From Oscillospiraceae bacterium (GTDB lineage Bacteria; Bacillota_A; Clostridia; Oscillospirales; Oscillospiraceae), in assembly GCA_015067895.1 (NCBI GenBank), contig SVLP01000008.1, positions 1 through 64,000 on the forward strand: a stretch of 64,000 bases of DNA. Reading direction: 5' to 3'. Below the pieces are notes generated by a model. That model had not been told where the DNA came from. It worked only from the letters and a program-made list of their open reading frames with translations, and ran no database searches. Shown piece after piece: positions 25,131 to 35,100 of the stretch. Each line of letters starts with the position of its first letter. The first letter of the stretch is position 1. The translations under genes and the position numbers were made by a program.

Positions 25131-25901
25131 ATGTATCAGATCAACAATTTCACCGACAACGATGACATCCGCATCCTGGATCGGAAGGGCCCCTTCACCG
25201 TCATCGAATACAAGCGTGACCTCAGTGTCACTCCCCACACCGCAGCTACGGCCTACTACTGCAACGAGATGAACGTGCGCAAGCGTCAGGTGGTCTGCGA
25301 CCTGAGCCAGGGCGCCGTCACCACCCAGGCCGGTGCCATGCACTGGATGGCGGGCAAGGTCGAAGCCACCACCGGCATCAAGGGCGTGGGCGACTTCTTC
25401 GGCAAGGCTCTGCGGGGTTCCGTCACCAACGAATCCGCCATCAAGCCCGAGTATACCGGCAGCGGCACCCTGGTGCTGGAGCCCACCTACCGGCACCTGA
25501 TCCTGGTGGACACCGCCGAATGGGGCGGCAGCGTGGTGCTGGACGACGGCCTGTTCCTGGCCTGTGAAAGCAAGCTCAAGCACAAGACCGTCATGCGCTC
25601 CAACCTGTCCTCTGCGGCCCTGGGCAACGAGGGTCTGTTCAATCTGGGCATCCAGGGCACCGGCATCCTGGCTCTGGAGTGCCACTGCCCCAGAGAAGAG
25701 CTCATTGAGGTCATCCTCCAGAACGATGTGCTGAAGGTGGACGGCAACTTCGCCATCGCCTGGAGCGGCAGCCTGGACTTCACCGTGGAGCGCAGCGGCA
25801 AGAGCCTGATCGGCTCCGCAGCCTCCGGCGAGGGCTTGGTCAACGTCTACCGGGGCACCGGCAAGGTCTGGCTGGCCCCCGTCCAGAGGGGTCTGGCATA
25901 A
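25131..25901 (+). CDS. AIM24 family protein
   Basis: The 256-residue protein belongs to the AIM24 (TIGR00266-like) family, which forms a beta-rich fold related to TRAP-like domains. It shows GAMHWMAGKVEATTGIKG and the later GTGILALECHCP segment, typical of the family, and has no signal peptide, so it should be cytoplasmic. The molecular function is unknown. CGGAGG lies six bases before the ATG. It is a single gene followed by the TetR regulator, which has its own promoter. Confidence 0.9.
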   Translation: MYQINNFTDNDDIRILDRKGPFTVIEYKRDLSVTPHTAATAYYCNEMNVRKRQVVCDLSQGAVTTQAGAMHWMAGKVEATTGIKGVGDFFGKALRGSVTNESAIKPEYTGSGTLVLEPTYRHLILVDTAEWGGSVVLDDGLFLACESKLKHKTVMRSNLSSAALGNEGLFNLGIQGTGILALECHCPREELIEVILQNDVLKVDGNFAIAWSGSLDFTVERSGKSLIGSAASGEGLVNVYRGTGKVWLAPVQRGLA

Positions 25902-25931
25902 GTCTGCTGCGTCCCCCGCTGATCTGAAAGC

Positions 25932-25960
25932 TTGATTTTTCCCCGGTTTTCCGCTAAAAT
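25932..25960 (+). promoter_or_regulatory. Promoter of the TetR gene at 25982
   Basis: TTGATT (25932-25937), 17-base spacer, TAAAAT (25955-25960); the GGGGGGAA ribosome site follows. Confidence 0.7.
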
Positions 25961-25981
25961 ATTCAGACAGGGGGGAACCGT

Positions 25982-26548
25982 ATGTACAAGCTTTGCAAAA
26001 CCGAGCAGTCGGCCCAGCGGCAGCGGAAGCTGGAAGAGGGACTGCTGAACGCCATGAAGACCAAGCGCTATGAGGAGATCACCATCAGCGATCTGTGCGA
26101 GCAGATGGAGATCCCCCGAAAATCCTTCTATCGCTATTTCTCCAGCAAGGATGGGGCGCTCTACGCCCTGGTGGATCATACATTGCTGGATTTTGAGCAG
26201 CACACCGGCATCCTGTCCGGCAACGCCATCGGCGACGCCCATCAGGATCTGCGGCATTTCTTCGAATTCTGGTACGAGCAGAAGCCCCTGCTGGATGCCC
26301 TGGAGCGCAGCGGTCTCAGCGGCGTACTGGTGCACCGGGCCATCAGCCAGGCCCAGAACGAATATGTGCTGCCCCGGTATCCGACCCCCCCGGAGGTCAG
26401 GGCCATGCAGCACCACGCCATCACCTTCGCCATCTGCGGGCTGATGAGCATGATGACCCGCTGGCATCGCTCCGGCTATGTCGAGAGCGCGGCCCAGATG
26501 GCCCAGATCGCCGCCACATTGCTGACCCGGCCCCTGATCCAGGCATAG
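25982..26548 (+). CDS. TetR/AcrR family transcriptional regulator
   Basis: A 188-residue TetR-type repressor. The N-terminal helix-turn-helix runs through about residues 22-60, with ITISDLCEQMEIPRKSFYRY and the FSSKDGALYALV helix-four start. The C-terminal domain, which should bind a small ligand and dimerise, is not recognisable further. Its target genes cannot be inferred: the neighbours are AIM24 and an integrase, both with separate promoters. A multi-hairpin repeat starts five bases after the stop. Confidence 0.88.
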   Translation: MYKLCKTEQSAQRQRKLEEGLLNAMKTKRYEEITISDLCEQMEIPRKSFYRYFSSKDGALYALVDHTLLDFEQHTGILSGNAIGDAHQDLRHFFEFWYEQKPLLDALERSGLSGVLVHRAISQAQNEYVLPRYPTPPEVRAMQHHAITFAICGLMSMMTRWHRSGYVESAAQMAQIAATLLTRPLIQA

Positions 26549-26552
26549 GCGC

Positions 26553-26666
26553 AGTGAAATCCGCCCATCGGCGTGTGAAATTGCCGCTGACGCGGCAGCA
26601 GTGGTGTCCCTTCGGGACGATCGAATATATCAGGCCTGTTGCATGATGCTTTGCAACAGGCCTTTT
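26553..26666 (+). repeat. GTGAAAT multi-hairpin repeat, copy 3 (short version)
   Basis: Two GTGAAAT-spaced hairpins (CGCCCATCGGCG and TGCCGCTGACGCGGCA) instead of four, then GGTGTCCCTTCGGGACGAT and a GGCCTGTTGC...GCAACAGGCC hairpin with a T tail, so this copy can end the TetR transcript. Confidence 0.8.
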
Positions 26667-26691
26667 TGATTCAAACAGTGCATATTTCGAT

Positions 26692-26720
26692 TTGCATTTT
26701 TCGACGGAAAGGGGTATACT
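26692..26720 (+). promoter_or_regulatory. Promoter of the tyrosine recombinase gene
   Basis: TTGCAT (26692-26697), 17-base spacer, TATACT (26715-26720); GAAAGGAG follows before the ATG. Confidence 0.75.
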
Positions 26721-26757
26721 ATATAAATAGTATCCTCGAAAGGAGCTGAGGAACCAT

Positions 26758-27600
26758 ATGAAAAAGAGGATCCTGACACAAAGCCATGTGGAGGCCTTTT
26801 CAAACTGGCTCGACATGGAGGAAAAGAGCGCAGCGACCCGGGAAAAATACCTCCGGGACGTGCGCAGATTCCTGGCAGATACCGGCGGTGTTCCGGTGAC
26901 GAAGGAGCTGGTGGCCGACTGGAAAAACGGCCTGATCGAACGGGGCTACGCGGTGCGCTCGGTGAATTCCATGCTGGCCTCCGTCAACAGCCTGCTGCAG
27001 ATGCTGGGCTGGGGGGACTGCAGAGTGAAGAGCATCCGCCTCCAGCGGCAGACCTACTGCCCGGAGGAGCGGGAGCTGACCAAGTCGGAGTATATGCGGC
27101 TGCTGAAGGCCGCCATGGGAGACGAGCAGCTGCACCTGATCCTGCAGACCATCTGTGCCACCGGCATCCGGGTATCGGAGCTGCGGTATTTCACCATGGA
27201 GGCCCTGGGTGCCGGAGAGATCACGGTGTCCTGCAAGGGCAAGACCCGGACGATCTTCCTGCCGGGAGAGCTGCGGAAGCTGCTGCGCGGCTATGCCAAG
27301 CGCAGACACATCATCTCGGGGGCCATCTTCCGCAACGGCAAGGGCGGCGCACTGGATCGCAGCACCATCTGGCGGAGGATGAAGCAGCTTTGCCGGAGGG
27401 CGAAGGTGGCCGCCACCAAGGTCTTCCCCCACAACCTGCGCAAGCTCTTCGCCCGCACCTTCTACGCCATCGGCAAGGATCTGGCCCAGCTGGCCGATGT
27501 TCTGGGGCACAGCAGCATCAACACCACCCGCATCTATATCATGTCCACAGGCGTGGAGCACCGGCGAAAGATCGAGCGGATGGGGCTCGTTGTACCATGA
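26758..27600 (+). CDS. Tyrosine recombinase (candidate invertase)
   Basis: The 280-residue protein is a complete phage-integrase-family recombinase. An N-terminal SAM-like core-binding domain (about 8-88) precedes a catalytic domain with Arg-138 in CATGIRVSEL, Lys in SCKGKTRTI, His-225/Arg-228 in FPHNLRKL, His-251 in LGHSSINTTRIY and the nucleophile Tyr-260. It lacks the arm-binding N terminus of lambda-type integrases. No phage or conjugation genes adjoin it. Nine bases after its stop lies the first of two inverted 20-bp sites that flank a promoter, so a role in promoter inversion is a strong inference. Confidence 0.92.
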   Translation: MKKRILTQSHVEAFSNWLDMEEKSAATREKYLRDVRRFLADTGGVPVTKELVADWKNGLIERGYAVRSVNSMLASVNSLLQMLGWGDCRVKSIRLQRQTYCPEERELTKSEYMRLLKAAMGDEQLHLILQTICATGIRVSELRYFTMEALGAGEITVSCKGKTRTIFLPGELRKLLRGYAKRRHIISGAIFRNGKGGALDRSTIWRRMKQLCRRAKVAATKVFPHNLRKLFARTFYAIGKDLAQLADVLGHSSINTTRIYIMSTGVEHRRKIERMGLVVP

Positions 27601-27608
27601 AAAAAGAC

Positions 27609-27628
27609 CACATAATCTGCATTATGTG
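27609..27628 (+). repeat. Left inverted site of the probable invertible segment
   Basis: CACATAAT-CTGC-ATTATGTG: two 8-bp arms around an asymmetric 4-bp centre, the layout of a tyrosine-recombinase core site. It is the exact reverse complement of 27891-27910. Confidence 0.85.
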
Positions 27629-27671
27629 ATCGGCGTCCGTATTCAGAAAAGCACATACCTGTACGGATAGG

Positions 27672-27700
27672 ATTATACTCCAGCCCCAGGCAAAAATCAA
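27672..27700 (-). promoter_or_regulatory. Outward promoter inside the invertible segment
   Basis: On the minus strand: TTGATT (27695-27700), 17-base spacer, perfect TATAAT (27672-27677). In this orientation it would make RNA antisense to the end of the recombinase gene. Confidence 0.75.
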
Positions 27701-27786
27701 GGGGACGACCACAGAAAAGTGATTCATCACAACCTTTCGCGAAAAAATGTCCCTGAAACGGTCAAATTCCATATACCCCGTTCAGA

Positions 27787-27815
27787 AGCACCCAATCAAA
27801 TGGGGTGCTATTTTT
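27787..27815 (+). terminator. Terminator inside the invertible segment
   Basis: AGCACCC (27787-27793) pairs with GGGTGCT (27803-27809), followed by ATTTTT. In the sequenced orientation it would stop read-through from the recombinase gene into 27947. A second hairpin (GCCTATTT/AAATAGGC) follows near 27832-27851. Confidence 0.65.
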
Positions 27816-27890
27816 ATGTCCATTTTTTAAGGCCTATTTCAGTAAATAGGCGCTTTCTCCGAACTTTTTCAGCTTCTTTTCAGTTTGTGT

Positions 27891-27910
27891 CACATAATGC
27901 AGATTATGTG
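27891..27910 (-). repeat. Right inverted site of the probable invertible segment
   Basis: CACATAAT-GCAG-ATTATGTG, the exact reverse complement of 27609-27628; flanking bases differ, so identity is confined to the 20-bp site. Confidence 0.85.
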
Positions 27911-27946
27911 ACAGGGGCTGAAATTGCGACAAAATCGGGGTGGAGC

Positions 27947-29026
27947 ATGGGAGATACCTTAAGAGAATACTGCTCCCGCTACGACCGTCGGGAGCTGATC
28001 GTCCAGTGGCATCCGGATAAGAACGAGCCGCTGACGCCCGATGGCGTGACCTGCGGCAGCCACCGGAAGATCTGGTGGAGCTGCGAACGGGGCCATGAAT
28101 GGCAGAGTCCGCCCTATGCCCGCGTGGGCCGGAATGCGGGCTGTCCCTACTGCGCCGGAAAGAAGGTCGCACCGGGGTGTGACCTGCGTTCGGCCTATCC
28201 GGAGATCGCCGCCCAGTGGCATCCCGTGAAGAACGGCACCCTCCGCCCGGAGGACTGCCTGCCCGGCAGCCATCGCTCCGTTTGGTGGCGGTGCGCCCGC
28301 GGGCACGAGTGGAAGGCTCTGGTCAAGTCCCGGATCGAGGGGAATGGATGTCCCATCTGCTCAAACCGGGTGGTCATTCCCGGCGAAAACGACCTGGGGA
28401 CTGTGGCGCCGACCCTGGCAAGGCAGTGGCACCCCACGAAAAACGGCCCTCTGCGCCCGGAACAGGTGCCCGGCGGCTCCGGCAGAAAGGTCTGGTGGCG
28501 GTGCGACCGGGGCCATGAGTGGTGCGCGGCCATCCAGTCCCGGGTGGCAGGCCACGGCTGTCCCGTCTGCACGGGCAAGACCGTCATCCCTGGCGAGAAC
28601 GATCTGCAAAGCTACGACCCGGAGCTGGCGAAGCAGTGGCACCCGGAGAAAAACGGCCCATTGACGCCGGACAGGATCGCAGTTGCCAGCAACAGGAAGG
28701 TCTGGTGGGTCTGTGACCGGGGCCATGCATGGCAGAGCGCCGTCTCCGTGCGGACGGCGAAGCGCACAGGCTGCCCCTACTGCTCGAACCGGAAGGTGCT
28801 GTCCGGCTTCAATGACCTGAAGACCGTCCAGCCCCTGGTGGCGGCCCAGTGGCACCCGACAAAAAACGCCCCCCTGGAGCCCGACATGGTGCTGCCCGGC
28901 AGCACGAAGCGGGTCTGGTGGCGATGCACCGACGGCCACGAATGGAAGGCCGTCGTCTACTCCCGGACGGGAGCGAAAAAATGCGGCTGTCCGGTCTGCG
29001 CCGGAAAGAGCGCAAAGCGTATTTGA
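27947..29026 (+). CDS. Protein of five tandem zinc-ribbon (DUF4379-type) repeats
   Basis: A 359-residue protein of five repeats of about 70 residues. Each has an AxQWHPxKN segment, then a WWxC-x2-GHEW pair and a GCPxC pair, giving one Cys2-His-Cys-type treble-clef site per repeat. This is the 'probable zinc-ribbon' family, whose function is unknown; nucleic-acid binding is plausible. The ATG at 27947 begins MGDTLREYC, which fits the family's usual start, but its ribosome site is weak; GTG 27908 is an in-frame alternative. It lies just after the invertible segment and 79 bases before the giant exoprotein gene. Confidence 0.8.
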   Translation: MGDTLREYCSRYDRRELIVQWHPDKNEPLTPDGVTCGSHRKIWWSCERGHEWQSPPYARVGRNAGCPYCAGKKVAPGCDLRSAYPEIAAQWHPVKNGTLRPEDCLPGSHRSVWWRCARGHEWKALVKSRIEGNGCPICSNRVVIPGENDLGTVAPTLARQWHPTKNGPLRPEQVPGGSGRKVWWRCDRGHEWCAAIQSRVAGHGCPVCTGKTVIPGENDLQSYDPELAKQWHPEKNGPLTPDRIAVASNRKVWWVCDRGHAWQSAVSVRTAKRTGCPYCSNRKVLSGFNDLKTVQPLVAAQWHPTKNAPLEPDMVLPGSTKRVWWRCTDGHEWKAVVYSRTGAKKCGCPVCAGKSAKRI

Positions 29027-29105
29027 TGCGGCGATGAAGCTACCGCTGAAAAATATCCGGGGAAACCCAAGAAATATGTAAATCATCGAAATTGGAGGTT
29101 TGAAA

Positions 29106-32100
29106 ATGAAAGAAACAACGAAACGCATCCTTTCGCTGATCCTGGCGTTCGTGATGGTTCTGGGCCTTCTGCCCGGACTGTCCGTGAATGTCAGCGCAGC
29201 GGAGGTCGTGATCGACGCTGCGATTTTCTGCAGTGACGTTCACGGCTCCAGCAGCGACCTTAAGTCCGTTCTGGGCGGCGTCGCCACATCCGGCGTGGAC
29301 TATTCGTCCATCGGCTTCGTGGGCGACACCTGCCTGACCGAGGCGAACACCACAAGCATCGTGCAGAGCGCACTGAGCGATACTGACATCGAGGTCATGT
29401 TCTCCTATGCGTCCTCCCACGACACCGAGGACGGCGCCGACATCGACGAAAACTGGGATTATTCCGGCGAGGTCGAGGGCATCAGCGAGAACTACCTGGT
29501 CTACACCATCCGCGAGACGGATATGCAGAACGACAACGGCGCAGAGGCTGACTTCACCACCTGGTACAACGGCCTGACCGCTGCCCAGAAGGCACTGCCC
29601 ATCTTCATCCTGTCCCATCGCCCCCTGCACGCCCGCAGAAACGACAATGCCGGTGCAGCTGCCTGGTACGATGCCATCTCCGCCGCTGCGGAGTTCTCTG
29701 ACATCGTCTTCTTCTGGGCCCATAACCACACCAGCGAGTCCGACGTGGACACCGCCGCTTACTATGTGGCCAAGGACGGCACCGAGACCTTCACCGTCTA
29801 CAACGGCGATACCGTGACCCCCAACTTCACCTACATGAACGCGGGCTACATCAACGCCAATAACCAGAACCCCGCCCGTCTGGGTGTTGCCACCACCGTG
29901 AAGATCACCGCCGACTCCCTGATCTTCCAGGACTACAACTCCAACGGTGCATACACCGGCACCTATGCCCACAATGTGGAGGTTCCCCGTGAGTTCGCCG
30001 CCGAGGAGGTCACCCTGTCCTCCATCGCCATCTCCGGCGAGACCGAATACTTTGTTGGCGACGAGCTGGCTCTGACTGTCACCGCCACCTACTCCGACGG
30101 CACCACCGCCGATGTCACTGCCGATGCCACCCTGTCCGGCTATGACATGAGCACCGCCGGAACCCAGACCGTCACCGCCACCTACGAGGGACTGACTGCC
30201 ACCGCCACCATCACCGTGAAGGAAACGCAGACCACCGACCCCACCGAGGACACCACTCCCGCAACGGATTCCACCGATCCCACCGAGGAGACGACTGCTC
30301 CCGACGAGGGCGGCGTCCCCGATCCCGAAACTGCCACCGGCAGCGGCGAGACCACCACGACCACCAAGAAGACCGTGTATGTGCTGACCTCCAGCATCTC
30401 CTCCGGCAATGAGTACCTGATCGTCAACAGCAACTCTGCCGGCTCCCGATATGCACTGGCCAACAACAGCGGCTCCGTGGCTGACACCGGCGTCACCGTC
30501 AAGAGCGGCGATGTGGATGGCGATGGCGATAACGAGACTTACATCGAGCTGGATGATGCGGCGGATGAGCTGTGGACTGTGGGCGGAAACTATACCTTCC
30601 AGAATAACGGCAGCTACCTGGGCTACACCACCTCCGGCGACAGGAATCCCTCCTACACCTTCGGTCTGAGTTCTACTGCCCGAACCTGGTCTTACTCCAC
30701 CAGTAACAACCGCCTGTCCACCAGCGTGGGCAGTGGTCGGGACACCACCACATATTACCTCCGCTACAATAGTGGCTGGACCTGGACCAACAGCACTTCT
30801 GCTTCTGGCAGAAGCATCTACTTCTACATCCCCACCGAGGTCGAGGTCGAAACCACCACCACCGTCTCCGGCACCTACTCCATCGCAGGTAATCCCGCCG
30901 AGGTGACCAAGGTGGTTACGAATGGCTCCACCGTCGATCTGGGCTCCACCCTGACCTTCGTTCCCACTGACGGCGGCACCGCCACCACCACCGATACCTC
31001 TACCACTGCCACCTACGAGATCTACAGCGATCCCGACGGCATCCTCTCCGGCATCAGCGGCAACACCGTGACCTTCACCGGCAGCTACGGCGAGGCCCTG
31101 GTCAAGGTGAGCTATGAGACTTCCTTCGGCACCGTCACCAACTACATCACCGTCACCGCCACCGAGCCTACCTACATCCTGCAGATCACCAAGGGTGACA
31201 CCAATGTCACCGGCACCACCGTTCCCGTCAAGGGTGTCACCTATGGCCTGACCCTGCAGCTGGGTACGACCATCCAGTATGTGGACGAGGACGGCGCGGA
31301 ACCCGTGGAGCTGCCCGAGGGTGCCACCATCGAGTGGCACATCCCCGAGGAGTATCAGAACATCGCCACCGTGGATCATGAGTCCGGCCTGGTTACCTTC
31401 AAGGGCGTGGACGGCGCGTTCTATGTCACCGCCACCCTGCGTGTGAACGGCAAGGACTACACCGTGGGCGTCAACATCTCCGCCACCACCAGCCAGTATT
31501 CCACCCCCACCGACGGCACCGACGACTTCCCCGAGTACCCCAACGAGGGCGCCATCCGCTTCGACAAGACCGGCACCGCCGTGGGCAACTTCTCCGAGAC
31601 CGGTATCGCCCAGATTGAGCTGAGTATGACCGGCGTTCCCTACACCACCGGCTCTGAGATCGATGTCGTGGTCATGCTGGATATGACCGGTTCTATGTCC
31701 GATGACGGCATGGAGGCCGCTGAGCTGGCGACCATCGCCTTCATGGAGAAGATCGTCAAGAACGAGGACGGCTCCTACAATGAGAACCGTATCGCTGTCT
31801 ACGCCTTCAACTCCGGCGACTCCAGCCCCTATGAGCTGGTTTCTCTGAAGAAGATCACCAGCGATTCCGAGCTGGCCACTGCGACCACCGCCATCAAGAC
31901 CGCTTCCGACAAGCAGGCCTCTGGTGGTACTCCCTTCGACGAGGCCGCTTCCAAGTGCAAGGACGTTCTGGCTGCTGCCAAGACCGACGGCACCGGCAAT
32001 GACCGCCAGCAGTTCTGCGTGTTCATGTCCGACGGCGGCCCCACCTCCTACAAGGGCAGCGACGGCTACACCTACTACGGCGGCAATAACACCAGCGGCG

Positions 32101-35100
32101 ACAGAGCAATCACCAGCTACATCGGCGGCTATACCAGCTCTTCCAGCTCCAGCTGGACCTACAACCTGCCCACCGAGTATTATACCGACGCCATGAAGAC
32201 GGCCAAAGTTACCGTCTATACCGTCGGTCTGCTGTTGCAGAATGTTCCCAGCAGCCCCAGCCCCTACTCCAGCATGACCGCCAGTACTTACGACTCCACC
32301 ACCGACACCCTGACCACTATCGGCTCCCATTACTATTTTACCAGTACCATTCTGAAGAACATGGCAAGCGACAGCAGTAAGTATATCGACATTTTCAATG
32401 TCGATAATGCGGACAAGGCCACTGCGGCATTTGAGTCCATTGCCATGTCCATCCTGCAGGCCGCCACCGACATCACCGTCGAAGACCAGATCACCGACGA
32501 GTACACCATGATCTTCGACGTGCCCACCGGCTCCGTCAAGATCGATGGCGAGGACTCCGATCTGGCGGATCAGGAGTTCTACATCGAGTTCGGCAAGTAC
32601 GCCCTGGACGAGAACCACGAGCGTACCACCTTCACCTCCGTCACCAAGCTGTACCTGGAGAACACCAACGGTACCCTCTCCGCCAAGGACAGCACCGATC
32701 CCGTCTTCGAAGCAAAGACCATTGGCGACAAGGGTACCCTCTACTACTGGACTACCGATGGCAGATACGCATCCGAGGCGTCCGTCACCTACACCAATTC
32801 CGACGCTACCTACTACTTCATCCCCTACGGCATGAAGTCCACCGATTCTGACTATGATGCCGATGTTTGGTTTAACATGACCTCCGGCGCCTACGCCAAC
32901 GGCACCGTGGACAGCGCCACCAATATGTCCGAGAACCTGGTGATCGCAACTCCCTACTTCGTCTACAATGCGTCCGACAAGATGATCTACTGGACCGTGG
33001 ACAAGCTGGATACCTACGAGTACACCCTGAGCTACTTCCTGTACCTGAACGACTCTGCCACCGAGGTCGCTACTTCCAACGAGACTGATCCCGGCCCCTA
33101 TCCCACCAACGACCACGCCTACATCACCTACACCAACTTCCAGGGCAACGACTGCCGTCAGGTCTTCCCCATCCCCCAGCTGACCTGGAATGGCGCACAG
33201 GTCTCCTACGTGTTCTACCTGGTCAATGCTGCCGGTCAGCCCATCAACAAGTCCGGCCAGGTCGTTGACTTCGCCAACGCCACCTTCATCACTGATGTCT
33301 ACACCGAGGCTGTTGTCTGGAATAAGGCCGGTGAGACTTCCACCGGCACCGGCGAGCTGAGTGCCGACTGGCTGGCCGTGAGCAAGCTGCCTGAAGAGTA
33401 TGATATCTATGATGAGCAGGCACGTTATGTCCTGAATGTCTACGAGAATGCCGACGGCACCGCCATCAAGAACCAGTTCACCATCTCCGGCGACACCGCA
33501 GCCAACATCTCCAGCTCCCTGAATACCCGTCTGAATCTGGATACTACCGCAAACACGGTCAGCGTCAGCACCACCAAGGTCTACAATACCAAGGCCGGTG
33601 AGAAGATCTCCGCCTATGGCACCTATACCTCTGCGGACAGCAATATGACGGGCTTCGACTTCGCCAACACCACCGTCGCCTTCGCTGTCGTCTGGCAGCC
33701 CAGACTGGTGCCCGATGTGGTCGTGGTGGACTACGGTCTGGATGTCCTCATCAATGTTGTTCAGAACGACATCCTGCAAAACAAGGTCACCGGCATCGGC
33801 CTGGGCAACAGTGCTTATGGTAATATCGCCATGAACACCGGCGTTTCCACCTCCAGCAAGCTGGGCACTGCCGCCCTGACCATCGACGGCAACACCATCT
33901 CCATCGAGAATGAGACCTCCGTCCGCTTCCACCAGGGCGACATGGAGTTCAACAAAGCAGTCGAGTTCTACTACGAGACGCCCGTTGAGTTCTGGGAGGG
34001 CAGCGACCCCACCGAGGGCTTCATGTACTCCTCCGTCACCGTCATCCCCGCAACCACCATCTATTATGAGGATGAGTTTGTCACCTGCAGCGGTTACACC
34101 TGGGATTATACCGCCAACAGCTGGGCATCGAACGACAGCCTGTGGAAAGTGGAAGGCACCACCTCCAACTCCACCCAGGCCCAGGATCGTCCCGGCGACA
34201 GCCTGATCGGGGCGATCGACGCAAACAATCTCTACGGCTATGACGGCGCCTACGCGGACATGTCCACCTACTCCAACGGCTCCGCCAAAATGGTCACCGT
34301 GGACTACGACAACTACGCCACTGCAGCATTCACCTTCTGGGGCACCGGCTTCGACATCATCAGTCTAACCAGCGATCTGACCGGTGGCATCACCATGGAC
34401 GTTTATGCGGGCGATGCCAGCTCCACCACCCTGGCTACCTATACCACTTCCGATGGCACAACAGCCAAGCACCAGTATGCTGTGGACACCTTCTACGGCT
34501 ATAAGTATGAGAACGGCCAGTGGGTCGTCGATCCCAGCGCGGATGACGCTCTGTATCAGGTTCCCGTCATGAAGCTGACAGATCTGACCTATGGCCAGTA
34601 CACCGTTAAGATCAAGGTCACCCACAACGCCCTGTTCGACCACGGTCAGAGACCTGCTGTGGATGAGGATGATCTGGATTCCTACGACTTCTATCTGGAT
34701 GCTATCCGCATCTACGATCCCGCCAACGACGGCGCGAATGATACGTCCGGCAAGATCGCGGCTGCCTACATCGCTGACGGCGAGGGCTGGCCCAGCTACA
34801 TCGAGCTGCGCGATGGCCTGATCTCCAGAGACACCCTGGGCAACGCAGATACCACGGAGGTGATCGTCGGCGAGGTCTTCATCGATGGTGATCCCACTGT
34901 CGACGATAACCAGATCAGCGATTACATCAGCTACGGCCCCAACAACGAGGTCTATCTGGCATCCGGTCAGAGCATCGCTTTCCTGGTGTCCGCCCCCGCA
35001 GATCTGGACAAGCTGAACATCGGCATCAGCAGCGCCGACGGCAATGCAGGTACCTACACCATCACCAACATTGCCGAAACCGCCAATGAGGAGAAGGGTC

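Larger units (their letters stand above)
27609..27910. promoter_or_regulatory. Probable phase-variable promoter-inversion switch
   Basis: A 262-bp segment (27629-27890) lies between perfect 20-bp inverted sites, directly after a tyrosine recombinase gene and before the zinc-ribbon and exoprotein genes. Inside are a consensus minus-strand promoter (27672-27700) and a plus-strand terminator hairpin (27787-27815). As sequenced the promoter points back into the recombinase 3' end (OFF for the downstream genes). Inversion would aim it at 27947 with a leader of roughly 90 bases. No experiment is implied; this is read from layout. Confidence 0.7.

Noticed and set aside
27539..27772. A 77-codon minus-strand frame across the left inversion site
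   Set aside because: It spans the promoter and the recombinase stop and has no family resemblance; it would be broken by inversion.
29040..33932. A 1630-codon open frame antisense to the giant exoprotein
   Set aside because: It mirrors the GC-rich third positions of the real gene, is Gly/Val/Asp-rich without domains, has no ribosome site, and the plus strand shows clear signal peptide and domain motifs.
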